Positions 9,886 to 21,119 of a DNA stretch of 64,000 bases are shown piece by piece. This DNA comes from Epinephelus fuscoguttatus (lineage: Eukaryota > Chordata > Actinopteri > Perciformes > Serranidae), in the NCBI RefSeq assembly GCF_011397635.1, contig NC_064772.1:13283035-13347034 (forward strand), read 5' to 3'. Position 1 is the first letter of the stretch, and each line of letters opens with the position of its first letter. Both the position numbers and the translations under genes were made by a program. The notes beneath the pieces are model-generated. The model worked only from the letters and a program-made list of their open reading frames with translations. It was not told the DNA's origin and searched no databases.

Positions 9886-12800
9886 CACAAGCAGGCTAAT
9901 GCCCCATTGATTAATTAAGATGATCATTTGATAATTAGGCTTCACAATGTGGTTATCAATAATAATCTGACTAAACCTTTCGAGGGATTTGATTTGTTCG
10001 ATGTTTTGTATCAAAATGTCTAAATATTCATCATCCAGTATCCAAGTGAAAAAAAGAGAAATCTCCCACGTACATTTAAACTGTTAAAACACCTGACAAT
10101 AACTGCAGTGGTGAGGAAAACTATGTATCAATATAGCATCTACGGTATCTTGTGAGAATTACATGGTATCACTGAATGTTGTCACTGATTGTAATTATCT
10201 ATAATTGCTGTCAAATTCCTCAATATCCAAATCTCTGTAGGAGTCCTTACTAAATGTCAGTGCTTGTCAGTGAGAATTTCACAAAGTCCTATTTGATTAA
10301 ACGCAGTACAAGTGCTAAATTTCTTTGGATCAAAATAATCCAGTGACAAATATTTGTAGCCTTCCTTGTCCGATTGTGTTTAATTCTACAGCTAGCCTCT
10401 CTATAAAAATGATTTAGATGCTATGTCTTATATCTCTGAGAAATGATCTCCACCACTAACCTGCTGGGGGCTTGTCTGAAATATTTCAAGCATGGAGTGT
10501 TTGCCCCACAGCACGAGATTTGTCATCGCCTCTGTTTTATGAGCTCCTTTAGGAAAGACAAGAACTGTTGACGTGCATTGATTGATTGTAAATGATATGA
10601 TGGATCTATGTGATATTTATGAACCTCATGTTAGGCGTCATCCATCACATGCATTGTGGTAGTGAATGCAGGATCATACCACTGGACCCCTGGTCAGACA
10701 ACGACATTTCAGAAACCCTTTCCTTTCTTTTATTTCTTTTTTTAAAGTGACTTTGGAACCACTGCCGCACTGGAACTTACTGCCCTGGGTGATAAATAAT
10801 ATGCTGTATGTTTTTAAAATGAGCTGCTTGCTTTGTCCTCACAGGAAAGTTATTTTAACTGTTTATTTCATGATGATTATTTTGAAATCCCGAGCTCATA
10901 TGCTCTGAAACAAGTTTGATTTCGCTGAAGTTCAGTCCATTTGTTAGAAAAAATAGAACCATAACAAGCAATATATTATGACAAGCTAGTGTTGATACTT
11001 AATTTATTCAGGCATGTATTTATTTCAACCCCATTTCACTCCAAACTCATCAAACAGCAACACTTGGTCAGTGGCCCTCAGCGTCAGATAGTGACTCACA
11101 GAGGCATCCTTTAGTAGCAGCGTGAAACACTGGGTGGCTGCATTTTTTTAAGCTCTGAGCAACTACCGAAGAATAAAGACGAGAAAGTCGGCACAGGGCT
11201 GGCGGGTCAACAAATTCCAGACATTCACGTGGGAGTCTGCTGTTCATTTCCTGTGTGAATTTAAAGCCAAACCATCGTTTTTTGTAACCTGACCATGTGC
11301 ATTTCTTGCCTAACCTTAAAGAACAATACCAAAATCAAGGTGTTTCACTAAGATAGTAAGTTTATTGAGAACCAGACTATGTATGCAACGAGCAGAAACT
11401 GAACATTTCCTGTTAAAACAGAAGTGTATTTTGAAATAAGAAGATGTATTACACAAGTGTGAATTGACACACCATCCATGAACTTCCCAACGTGTCATAT
11501 TTAGATGCAAAGGTCGACTGACAAAGCAGTGGTATTTGACGAGATGGGATAAGAACATGTTGCAGAGTTTGACGTGTACGACCACTGACCAAGCGTCAGT
11601 ATTTGACGAGTTGGAATTGAGAATGTTTTGTTTATTTACACAGTGGACCCATGAGATTTCGATTACAGTCATACTGTCTTAGAGCAGAAAATAACAATGC
11701 AATATCCCACCATTACACTATGAAAGACGTCACGTGCTCGGTTCAATCTACGTCATTGTTTAATTTGCATAATTTCAGGTAGTGTGCTTGCTGTAGCATC
11801 CCTCAGTTCAGTCAGTCCATAGCTGTGTGTGTACTAACTTGTGTATACATAACCGGTGTCTGTTTCTCCGCAGATGATCATTGTATTTTAGCCGTATCAT
11901 CAATGAATCAGTGAAGGTCTGAATCCCAAATGGAGCCCATTGTTCTTGTATCCATCTCGACATAGGTGACACGGTGTCCCGTAGCTCTTTGTCCACCAGT
12001 CGGATCTTTACTTTCCATGGTGCGTTCTGTTGGCTAGCTGCTTTCATTTCAACCTGACTTCTCTTCTCTTGTGACCAAACCAAGTCACCCGACAACAAAC
12101 ACAACTACTACTATTGCTACTACTACTATTCAATGCTGTAACGTCGTAAATCTTGCTCTTGTGGCTTCTGCATGAATTCAAGAAAAAAATAAATAAATAA
12201 TAGGACCGATGTTTCACTGCCCTTGATAGAACAAAAAAGAAAAAAAATTGATCTTTTATGGACTGTTACAAGTTGTATAGTGAGTGATACTGTCCCTAAA
12301 CCACTGTATTATGTGCTTGTTATAACTATTGCTCTATGACAAGCTTATAGCATCAATATATGGGAATATTTGGTAGATTTATATTGTGTTATATTGTGAT
12401 AGCATGTACATAAAAGATACCTCCTCTGCAATAAATATTTATATGAAAATGAAGTGTGCTTCTGGATGTTTTTACTGCGGTTCAAGCTGTGTTATGATTT
12501 GCATTTCAAACTGAAAATGTGCTTGCTGAGAACCTTGAAGCAGAGTCTCTGTTCCTACAACTACTTCTAATCCCGCAGGAAGTTTCTACAAGACACGATC
12601 CATGATGCATTTGTGCTTAGTAATCATCCTTGTCTCAGGTTTGTTTGCTTATTCCTCATGTAGACATGCAGTTGGGAGAAACCGTGGCCTTTAAAAGCCT
12701 CATGCATCATAACCACTTTAGGATATGCGCATCTTGGCGACTGTCCTGAAATGCTTTTATGGCTTGATGTGGTCTTTTGGACGGAGATCAATGGAGGCTC

Positions 12801-13775
12801 TGCAGGAAGTGAGAGATACAAGATGCTATCAAACGCTGACTCCAGACCCCTGCAGAAAAACTGAGCGCTGCTATTTTCCAATCCCAAAATAATTATTGGC
12901 CGAGCTGAAATTATATATTCCCCGAGCCAAAGGGAAAAACATCTCTTGCTCTATTAATACTTTTTCAGCCCCAAAAATTCAGCATCATTAGCAATACATG
13001 CAACTGACGGTGTCTACGCTGTCACCAGGACTCATGTGTTCTATGAATATGGCAGTGATGCAGCCAAGTAACATTGCAAGGGTATTGTGTAAAGCAAACA
13101 TGTTAGCATTGATTCCTGTTTACAAGAGCACTTTCAGAGCCATTCTAATAAATAGAAGATCAATACAGGTTGCTGCAGGGAACTAAAACAGAGAAACATC
13201 AGAGAAGAAAACAGATAACTATGAGAAATAACCTGTTACGTGGAGATACTGATGTTCCATTTGATATTCATTACAGTGAGATGGCAGTCATTCCACGAAT
13301 ATGGAGTACGTGTATCATTTAAATAATAGATATTTTCATGATAACAACGTATGAAATGTCAAATATGAAAGGTCGCTTGTAATGATGATCCTGCAGAGAA
13401 TTATCACTTGTATTTGCTCTCAAAACTCGCTGTACATTAACTGCTCAGCACCAAGACACAGCAGACAGACACAGTGAGAGATTAACTGGTGACCATAGTG
13501 GAGCATTTAGCAGCTTAAAAGACATATATATATTTTCCCCTATCTGTGTGTTATCAATAACCCTAAAACTTGGGTTTCAAATCATATGTTTTCCCAGCAA
13601 CATAAAATATAAATATGGAACATTTAAAGTTGAGTTAAAGATAAAGTAAATTTTTATTTATATAACATTGAATCATAACAAAAGTTATCTCAGGACACTG
13701 TTCAAATAGAGCAAGTCTAGACCATACTCTTATGAGTTCATTTAAATACAGATAAACAATGGCAAGGAATTTTTT
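9886..13775. other. intergenic or distal 3' UTR DNA
   Basis: No gene found. Open frames (for example near 11316-11672 and 11808-12104, minus) lack recognisable domains and splice context. An AATAAA at 12430-12435 with GT-rich sequence downstream could be a distal poly(A) site of gpr158. A dispersed-repeat-like stretch ('atttatataacattgaatc', about 13650-13760) lies just before the next element. Confidence 0.5.
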
Positions 13776-13779
13776 TTAA

Positions 13780-14941
13780 AGGGGCAATAAGCAGAAATTT
13801 ATCATTTCTAGATTGAAGGAATTAAAAAATCGCTATGTAAAGAACTAGAGGTGTAATTTCATCTGGAGTATAGCATGACCTCACACACCTTCTCTCTGTG
13901 TTGATCTCCAGCCCCTTGTTTACAAGCCGGTCCAGCTGCGCGTTCATGTATGTTCATGTGAATCGCCTCCCTCCCTCCTCTCGGAGCCCTTGGCCCTCCC
14001 TCCCTATAAAAGGCCACAGCCAGTGAGCAATGGCAGCGCGTATTTTCAAAATGAAATGGCAGAGAGCAGAACAAAATGTCCACCTGAAGACAACCAGGAT
14101 CTGACATTACCTGTTATGAAACAACGGTTGTTGGCAAAGAAGTTGTCGGATAAAGAAAGGGACAGAACCCGGATTAACATTGGCCTTGCATTTCCAAGGT
14201 GGAGAGCACTGCAAGAGCTAAAGGGGCTACAATCTACTCGAAGCTAGCTCTTCTTCTTCTTCTAGACAGGTAACGTTAAGTAACAACATAAAGTCAAATG
14301 TCTGTTTTAATTAGTGTTACAATAACGTTAAGCACATGTCGCTATGTCGATTCAATTAAATTTAATGTTACAGTCGTAGCATGGGTTAATGTCCAGAGCT
14401 CGAGTTATTAGCGGCTCGGTCCCAGCAATGGGTCAGGCATTATGGTTGTGTTAGGTAAGTAGCCCGGCAGCCCAGCTAACATTTGCAATTAGCACTGTAA
14501 AATGCAGCCAGGCTAAAACATCCCTCTCACTCATGGAGAAGAGTAGGAACGTTAGCGTTAGCTCCCGGTGTTAGCACTAGCCTGGATCCGGCAATGGCTC
14601 TAGCCGAGTGAGCTGCCACCGGCTACTGGAGTAACTTACAGCTATTGAGCGCTTCTACCAGCTCCTCTAGTCACTGAGCCTCGCCTCCATCTCAGCAAAT
14701 ATATTATATTTATTACAGGTACCATCATCATTGAAGTAGGCAGGGAAATAGCTAAACACAGCAGAGACCGAGAGTGAGTGAAAGACATCGCTCACTGCTA
14801 AACTAAGTTTAGACAGGGGAGTAGGGGTGGGGGTGGAGAGCAGAGGTAGAGGGAGGTGTGGCTCATGACACACTTTGTTTTGGTCTACAGGCAGTGCACA
14901 ACAGAAAACCTAGCGGTGAAATGATTTCGCTTTTTGCCCCT
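13780..14941. mobile_element. TTAA-flanked element with its own TATA box and ORF
   Basis: TTAA at 13776-13779 and 14942-14945. The termini are AGGGGCAATAAGC and, reversed, AGGGGCAAAAAGC. Unlike the other TTAA elements here it carries a promoter-like block: a pyrimidine-rich stretch, TATAAAA at 14005-14011, then a small basic ORF (14056-14247). That layout suggests a decayed autonomous element or one that captured a first exon. The same ORF motif recurs in the element at 62585. Confidence 0.75.
14056..14247 (+). CDS. small basic ORF with RxRINIG...WR motif (transposon-borne)
   Basis: A 63-residue frame starting at the first ATG in this frame, 45 bases after the TATA box. The C-terminal half reads ...KERDRTRINIGLAFPRWRAL... 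and is strongly basic, followed by QELKG. A broken copy of the same motif (RARINIGSAFTCWREL) lies at about 62953-63010. I know this motif only as a recurrent short N-terminal segment of predicted fish proteins linked with repeats, with no assigned function. An ATG at 14030 in another frame opens only a short ORF. It may be an N-terminal exon whose downstream parts are gone; expression is unknown. Confidence 0.5.
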   Translation: MAESRTKCPPEDNQDLTLPVMKQRLLAKKLSDKERDRTRINIGLAFPRWRALQELKGLQSTRS

Positions 14942-14964
14942 TTAAATATTTTAAAGATATTTTG

Positions 14965-15156
14965 CTCATAAAGTAGAGTGGCCACCTTGTGGTAAAACAT
15001 ATTAATAAATGCTCTTTTACACCTATGAGTAATGTTGATTTGCGAATTTAGACTTACTGTTACTATCATTATAAGGCTTAAAAATGTTTTGCAGCTCCAG
15101 GCAGGTTTTTTTTGTTCAAAGCTGGCTCTTTTGATAGTACAGGTTGCTTACCCCTG
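14965..15156. mobile_element. hAT element, one end only
   Basis: Sequence homologous to the right half of the hAT element at 20477-21111: a shared 'catattaataaatgctc' block and the terminal region ending 'ggttgcttacccctg'. The matching left end is absent, so this is a truncated copy abutting the TTAA element on its left. Confidence 0.6.
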
Positions 15157-15164
15157 TCTAGATT

Positions 15165-15390
15165 GTAGGATTTAGAGGCTGTGAGGTTGCAGGTTGCAAC
15201 CAACTCAAATGTCTCCCGTGTGCCAAGCATGTAGGAGAACGACAGGACAAGGTAAACAGCCCTATCTAGAGTCAGTGTCTTATTTGTCCATTCTGGGCTA
15301 CTGTAGAAACATGGCAGTGCAACATGGTGGACTCTGTGGAAGAGGACCCACTCCGTCTGCAGATAACCAGCTCTTTCTAAGGTAAGCAAA
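15165..15390. repeat. dispersed fish repeat ('tgtaggatttag' family)
   Basis: Starts 'ttgtaggatttagaggc' and continues through 'ctactgtagaaacatggc' and 'gactctgtggaagagga', wording I recognise from a common teleost repeat. The same family's opening wording recurs at 41288 and 54303. Open frames in it (for example 15194-15385) are incidental. Confidence 0.6.
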
Positions 15391-16748
15391 ACATGCGATT
15401 CAAAATTAACATTTCCAAATTAGTCTTTGTATGGATTCAAGAGTGTGTATGACCACACTGCTACCTTGCTGCTAGTAGATATATTCAGTCGATCCAATAT
15501 GTGCTTGCAACCCAATCGCCAGAATACATGTTGGCATTGCACGTTTCTGCAAACCACAGATAAGTCACATTCAAATGTTTCATATGTAGCAAATATGTTG
15601 AAACTTTATGTTTCTTTATGTTTAGATTGTCAGTTTTATGTGGTGACAACCCCGTGGTTAACATGTGGTTATGTTTAGACACAAAAACCAGTTTGTCATA
15701 GGGTCTCAAGCAGTGTGCTGCAGCTTGGCAGCCATCTTGCCGTAGTGTCAGGCCATACACTTCCTGATAAGACACTCAGTACATAGACATGTAATCAGAA
15801 CTATGTTACTTTACAAATGTTGATATGGTATGTATGTTAAGTACAAATACATATTACAGTTTGCAGAAATGTACTATGCCAATATTTTCTTCTGGCGACT
15901 GGGCTGATGCCTCAGTTTGAAATTTCACTCGATGAAAACAACCTGTGTTCAGGATGTCTTTAATCCCATAAAAGCAGTGCTTACTTGAAGGAGACTCAAG
16001 GTCTCCTTCACCCAGAAACCACAGAGTCAACGTACACTGAAACCAGACCCTCCCTTGCTACTGGAGCCTGCAGATGGACTGTAACTGGTAGTATTATATG
16101 CAATATTTCTACTAAGCGCCCTTCTCAAAAACCAGATAAAACATTTTAATAACAGAAAAGTTCAAAAGACAGAAACCATCTCTTTGTTCCAGTGATATCT
16201 CAGTGAGAGAACAACCACCTCCTGCAAAAGACACATCCAACATTCCCTGTAACTCTGGATCTTCCGAGGTGCTTTATGACAATTGACATTTGTGTGTCTC
16301 TTTGGCGTCTTTTCAGTACAGCAGGACACATACTCTAGCATGGCAGGACATATTTTTAAACCTTAGACGGTGATCGGTGCATGAATCACAGCTTTTTGCG
16401 GCAGGGCCATGTGGGTAGAGATGGACGGCGGTGGGGAGGAGGACAGACAGGAGATGAGAGGAAGCTGATCACTTTGGCACAAGCCAGCATGCTCCATGAA
16501 TGACTCATCTGTCTTTGGGATGCAGGGGCGGTCTGGCGGGACTTGGTGGTGGTGGTGGTGGTGGTAGGATACAAGGACATGTCATGTGTCGTGGTGGATT
16601 CATGACTCACACATAAGGGTTGTGTGTGTGGGTGCACCTGGTGGGAGACATACACGTGTAGAAAAACACACACTGTACAACATAATTAGAAGTATAGAGG
16701 TGTTGTACCTGACGACCCCAAATACTTGAATACCCTGAAAGCATTAAG
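15391..16748. other. intergenic DNA, nothing recognised
   Basis: No exon, RNA gene or paired repeat ends seen. A purine-rich patch with (GGT)n at about 16546-16566 produces a poly-threonine frame on the minus strand that is not a gene. Confidence 0.6.
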
Positions 16749-16951
16749 GTTTTTTTTTTTGGTATGTTTGTTTTAAGATATTTTTTGGGCCATTTTGCCT
16801 TTAATTGATAGGACAGTTAAGTGTGAAAGGGAGAGAGAGAGAGGGAGTGACATGCAGCAAAGGGCCACAGGCTGGAGTCAAACCCAGGCTGCTGCGGCAA
16901 CAGCCTTATAAATGAGGTGCCTGCTCTACCACTAAGCCACCAACGCCCCGT
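16749..16951 (-). mobile_element. tRNA-derived SINE
   Basis: On the minus strand the head reads as a tRNA-like promoter: A box 'tggcttagtggtagagc' and B box 'gggtttgactcc', close to GGTTCGANTCC. It is followed by a (CT)n-rich body and an A-rich tail (the T run at 16751 on the + strand). A degenerate second copy lies at 41467-41612, also minus. It is not a tRNA gene: no cloverleaf completes downstream of the B box. Confidence 0.7.
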
Positions 16952-17147
16952 GAAAGCATAAAGTTTGTCTTACACAAAAGTTTTAATTTTGCAATCACTT
17001 CCTGTACCTGTAAATGGACATTTGAGTTTAGTTTGTCATACATGTTTTGTTCTTGTTTTTTTTTTTGTTGTTTTTTTTTTTACCTTGGAGTAAACTGATG
17101 CTTTAAAGGGGACCTATTATGCTTTCTCTTATTTTCTACCATATGTA

Positions 17148-18686
17148 CAGTACAGGCCAAAAGTTTGGACACACCTTCTCATTCAATGCGTTTTCTTTAT
17201 TTTCATGACTATTTACATTGTAGATTCTCACTGAAGGCATCAAAACTATGAATGAACACATGTGGAGTTATGTACTTAACAAAAAAAGGTGAAATAACTG
17301 AAAACATGTTTTATATTCTAGTTTCTTCAAAATAGCCACCCTTTGCTCTGATTACTGCTTTGCACACTCTTGGCATTCTCTCCATGAGCTTCAAGAGGTA
17401 GTCACCTGAAATGGTTTTCCAACAGTCTTGAAGGAGTTCCCAGAGGTGTTTAGCACTTGTTGGCCCCTTTGCCTTCACTCTGCAGTCCAGCTCACCCCAA
17501 ACCATCTCGATTGGGTTCAGGTCCGGTGACTGTGGAGGCCAGGTCATCTGCCGCAGCACTCCATCACTCTCCTTCTTGGTCAAATAGCCCTTACACAGCC
17601 TGGAGGTGTGTTTGAGGTCATTGTCCTGTTGAAAAATAAATGATGGTCCAACTAAACGCAAACCGGATGGGATGGCATGTCGCTGCAGGATGCTGTGGTA
17701 GCCATGCTGGTTCAGTGTGCCTTCAATTTTGAATAAATCCCCAACAGTGTCACCAGCAAAACACCCCCACACCATCACACCTCCTCCTCCATGCCTCACA
17801 GTGGGAACCAGGCATGTGGAATCCATCCGTTCACCTTTTCTGCGTCTCACAAAGACACGGCGGTTGGAACCAAAGATCTCAAATTTGGACTCATCAGACC
17901 AAAGCACAGATTTCCACTGGTCTAATGTCCATTCCTTGTGTTTCTTGGCCCAAACAAATCTCTTCTGCTTGTTGCCTCTCCTTAGCAGTGGTTTCCTAGC
18001 AGCTATTTGACCATGAAGGCCTGATTCGCGCAGTCTCCTCTTAACAGTTGTTCTAGAGATGGGTCTGCTGCTAGAACTCTGTGTGGCATTCATCTGGTCT
18101 CTGATCTGAGCTGCTGTTAACTTGCGATTTCTGAGGCTGGTGACTCGGATGAACTTATCCTCAGAAGCAGAGGTGACTCTTGGTCTTCCTTTCCTGGGTC
18201 GGTCCTCATGTGTGCCAGTTTCGTTGTAGCACTTGATGGTTTTTGCGACTCCACTTGGGGACATATTTAAAGTTTTTGCAATTTTCCGGACTGACTGACC
18301 TTCATTTCTTAAAGTAATGATGGCCACTCGTTTTTCTTTAGTTAGCTGATTGGTTCTTGCCATAATATGAATTTTAAGAGTTGTCCAATAGGGCTGTCGG
18401 CTGTGTATTAACCTGACTTCTGCACAACACAACTGATGGTCCCAACCCCATTGATAAAGCAAGAAATTCCACTAATTAACCCTGATAAGGCACACCTGTG
18501 AAGTGGAAACCATTTCAGGTGACTGCCTCTTGAAGCTCATGGAGAGAATGCCAAGAGTGTGCAAAGCAGTAATCAGAGCAAAGGGTGGTTTTGATGCCTT
18601 CAGTGAGAATCTACAATGTAAATAGTCATGAAAATAAAGAAAACGCATTGAATGAGGAGGTGTGTCCAAACTTTTGGCCTGTACTG
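17148..18686 (-). mobile_element. Tc1/mariner transposon, near-intact
   Basis: Flanked by the TA target duplication (17146-17147 and 18687-18688) with CAGTACAGG...CCTGTACTG ends. The first about 98 bases of the two ends match with a single difference. Further in, the right end repeats part of the transposase 3' coding region in inverted orientation (about 18517-18592 against 17333-17410), but lacks about 86 bp present in the left end between 'catcaaaac' and 'ccaccctttgc'. The element therefore has long but unequal inverted repeats. Open transposase and near-identical ends suggest recent mobility. Confidence 0.9.
17311..18363 (-). CDS. Tc1-family transposase, full length and open
   Basis: 350 residues, DDE/D transposase of the Tc1/mariner superfamily, which cuts and pastes the element at TA sites. 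I start at MARTNQLTKEKR (18363), which matches the usual N-terminus; the frame is open upstream to 18462 but that part lies in non-coding sequence. An N-terminal paired-like double helix-turn-helix comes first (AIITLRNEGQSVRKIAK..., then LTAAQIRDQMN with the GRPR hook between). The catalytic residues follow: D in VLWSDESKFE, D in FIFQQDNDLKH, and the third acidic residue in SPDLNPIEMVW. The glycine-rich GGGGVMVWGC box is present. There are no stops or frameshifts. The last about 25 codons lie within the inverted-repeat region shared with the other end. Whether the protein is active is unknown; no catalytic residue is missing. Confidence 0.93.
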   Translation of the reverse strand: MARTNQLTKEKRVAIITLRNEGQSVRKIAKTLNMSPSGVAKTIKCYNETGTHEDRPRKGRPRVTSASEDKFIRVTSLRNRKLTAAQIRDQMNATQSSSSRPISRTTVKRRLRESGLHGQIAARKPLLRRGNKQKRFVWAKKHKEWTLDQWKSVLWSDESKFEIFGSNRRVFVRRRKGERMDSTCLVPTVRHGGGGVMVWGCFAGDTVGDLFKIEGTLNQHGYHSILQRHAIPSGLRLVGPSFIFQQDNDLKHTSRLCKGYLTKKESDGVLRQMTWPPQSPDLNPIEMVWGELDCRVKAKGPTSAKHLWELLQDCWKTISGDYLLKLMERMPRVCKAVIRAKGGYFEETRI

Positions 18687-19106
18687 TATATGCTAATTTC
18701 AGGGAAACATGTAATCTTGGTTGCTGATATTGATAATCTCTCCCTGATTTTAGATCATATTCCTGCTGGAACATGTCCAGTTGTGAAGTCTGGGGTTTAG
18801 AAACCTTTATTATTTATTAATTATTTATTTATATATTTATTTATTTTTTCAGGTAGAAAATGCTGCTATACTTTATTACAGTCATTCCCTGGCTGCAATA
18901 AAGGTGCAGAGACACTGAGTTATGAAAGACTGGAGGCTTAAAGAGACAGGCGCTACAATGGAGCGTTTCCAACAGACAGTGAATACAGGTGTTCAAGCAC
19001 AGACAGTTTGAGGAAAATAAAGTTGTTGGGTTTTTTTACAATAAAGCTTGTAAACATACAAAATACAAGCATGAACCTGAAAATGAGCATAACAGGTCCC
19101 CTTTAA

Positions 19107-20044
19107 ATGATCCGTCTTGCACAACCAGAACTGGTTAAAAAAAAGTCTTGGTTTTGAGAAAGCGTAGCCTCCTGTGATGCTCAATGTATTGCAACACCTA
19201 GTCTTGTAATGTTTGACCTCAGCCAGTAGGCAGAGAGCCACCCACAAGGTCCCGTTCCTCCATCCTCTGAAGCCACTCTCTGGTCTGGACTCCTACACAC
19301 GCTTTCCCTGCCTCAATGGTGGCTTCATCATTAGAGGAGCCCCTGGTGATGTGAGCATACATGACTCACAGAGAGCCTCTGTTACGCTCCTCCGCCACCA
19401 CTACCACCTCCACAGCTGGAACATTATCCACAATGCACACATTAACACATTTATGTATTTGCAATTCACCGTCCAGGTACTCATGGTTCAATTACTTACG
19501 CATGAATAGGTCGTCCAGTGAGTAATTCTTTGCCCCACGTCAAAAAATGTCCTCATCTGACAGCTGCAGAGATGAATAACTGGAACTATAGCTCATCAGA
19601 GCCTTGAAACTGGCGTCACTCTGCTGATGTTTAATGTAGGCAGATCAGCTATTAGCACATACTGACGCATCTGTGGAGGACTATCAAATTCATGTCATGT
19701 GAAAACATCCAAAAACATGCAACTGACTTCATCCAGGACTAAAAGCTGAACTGACATTCACTCCTTTTTTTCACAACTTCTGGACCTTTTAAGACTTTTT
19801 CCAAAGGATCAGTATCTTCTGAAATGTGTTGTTTAAAGTCCTAAAACACAACAAAAAGGCTATTATTTGGATTAAGAGGTTAAAACATCACCCGCTTTTC
19901 ATGCCCTTAATCTGAATAGAGAACTACTTAACAGAGAAATAATGTGAAATAAATTATGTTCAGCAATTGGTGTGACATCATATTCTGTTGAACTGTTGGT
20001 TTCTTTGACCCGATTAAGAGTTTTAGTCTTGACAAGATCCCTAT
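19107..20044. other. intergenic DNA, nothing recognised
   Basis: No exon or element ends identified. The frame at 19213-19509 (+) has a few protein-like stretches but no splice context, domain or partner exon. Confidence 0.5.
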
Positions 20045-20365
20045 GGACTGTTGCATGCTGCATCCTGATGCATGCTTCGTTCAGCTCAGTGATATGGTTG
20101 GTGGGTGTAGTTTGGTAGAAAGAAAATAGTTCCAACATGAAACTGCTCACAACAAGGTCAGTTATTATCTTGAGTAACTGGGTCACGATTTCTGAAAAGA
20201 GACATTGCTGTTGAGTTTTTTTTTTCAAATGTATTTTTGATACTTTGAGCACCACAAGCCGAGTGCCATCTAGTTCCAGAGTGAAGAGAGAAGACAGACA
20301 TCTCTATGGCCGATATCTCCAACGCTCTGCAGCTCACATTTTTGATTTGGGGGTGAACTATCCCT
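20045..20365 (-). mobile_element. truncated inverted copy of the 2606 TTAA element
   Basis: The intact end is at 20365 (AGGGATAGTTCACCCCC read on the minus strand, followed by TTAA at 20366-20369). Matching internal blocks include 'gatatcggccatagag' and 'aacagcaatgtctctttt'. The other end is missing. Its uninterrupted 'actcaacagcaatg' stretch is the empty version of the retroposon site at 2822. Confidence 0.75.
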
Positions 20366-20476
20366 TTAACTACACTTTCTGTAAGTATGAATGCTATTCC
20401 AAAGCCTTCTCCACAATGCCTGGCTGGGACCAAATTCAGATACTGAATGCCTCATATTATTTTAGTTGGCCTAACA

Positions 20477-21111
20477 CAGGGGACGGCAACCTTCAGCTCC
20501 GGAGCTCTTTGAGCCCCTCTCCATTGGCTCCCTGTGGCTTTGACATAACATTATATGGAAATGAATAACAGTTATTTTTTTAATATTCAGATTTTGATTT
20601 GTCATTGTTGTAGGCCTGAGGTGATTATTGCATTCCACAACTGTAAATATGTGCAGCCTGTACATCTAATTAAAAAATGTTTTAATGTTGCAACTGTTGC
20701 ATCATACATCTACGACCTGGTACCTTCTTCTCTAAATTTTGCTGATCTTCAGTAGCGGTAGCTAGCCTGGGGTCTCTCTAGCAAGGCTAGCTATGGATTC
20801 CAAATCCAACAAAAGAAGAGTCTTGAAGGAAAATAGAGGCTTTAGTAGTGTGGACAGATTCATTTGCTTTCACCACCAATGCTGCAAAGTTAAAGTACTA
20901 AAGAGGTATAAATAGCCTAACTATAGAGTAGCCATTTTGTAGTAAATCATATTAATGAATGCTCATTTAGACCTATTCATAATGCTGATGGGCTAATTTA
21001 GACTTCATAGGCTGTTACCTTTATTCAAACATGACTTGCGGCTCAAGAGATCTTTTCTTTCTTTTTTTGGCCAATAGTGGTTCTTTTAATAGTAAAGGTT
21101 GTTGACCCTTG
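20477..21111. mobile_element. non-autonomous hAT element
   Basis: The left end is CAGGGGACGGCAACCTT and the right end, reversed, CAAGGGTCAACAACCTTTA. Target duplications of 8 bp, GCCTAACA (20469-20476) and ACCTAACA (21112-21119), match at 7 of 8. Non-coding. Its right half matches 14965-15156. Confidence 0.8.
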
Positions 21112-21119
21112 ACCTAACA

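Larger units (their letters stand above)
17107..19102. mobile_element. TTAA-flanked element, host of a Tc1 insertion
   Basis: TTAA at 17103-17106 and 19103-19106. The ends are AGGGGACCTATTATGCT and, reversed, AGGGGACCTGTTATGCT. Only about 455 bp belong to it; the rest is the Tc1/mariner element at 17148-18686, inserted at a TA about 40 bp inside the left end. Non-coding itself. Confidence 0.8.

Noticed and set aside
16386-16673. Minus-strand frame with a poly-threonine stretch
   Set aside because: Arises from a (GGT)n patch; no gene context.
16880-16950. tRNA-like A and B boxes
   Set aside because: They belong to the head of a SINE: no acceptor stem or full cloverleaf, and a second degenerate copy exists at 41467.
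19213-19509. 98-codon plus-strand frame considered as an exon
   Set aside because: No matching acceptor/donor pair, no similarity I can recognise, and no neighbouring exon in phase.
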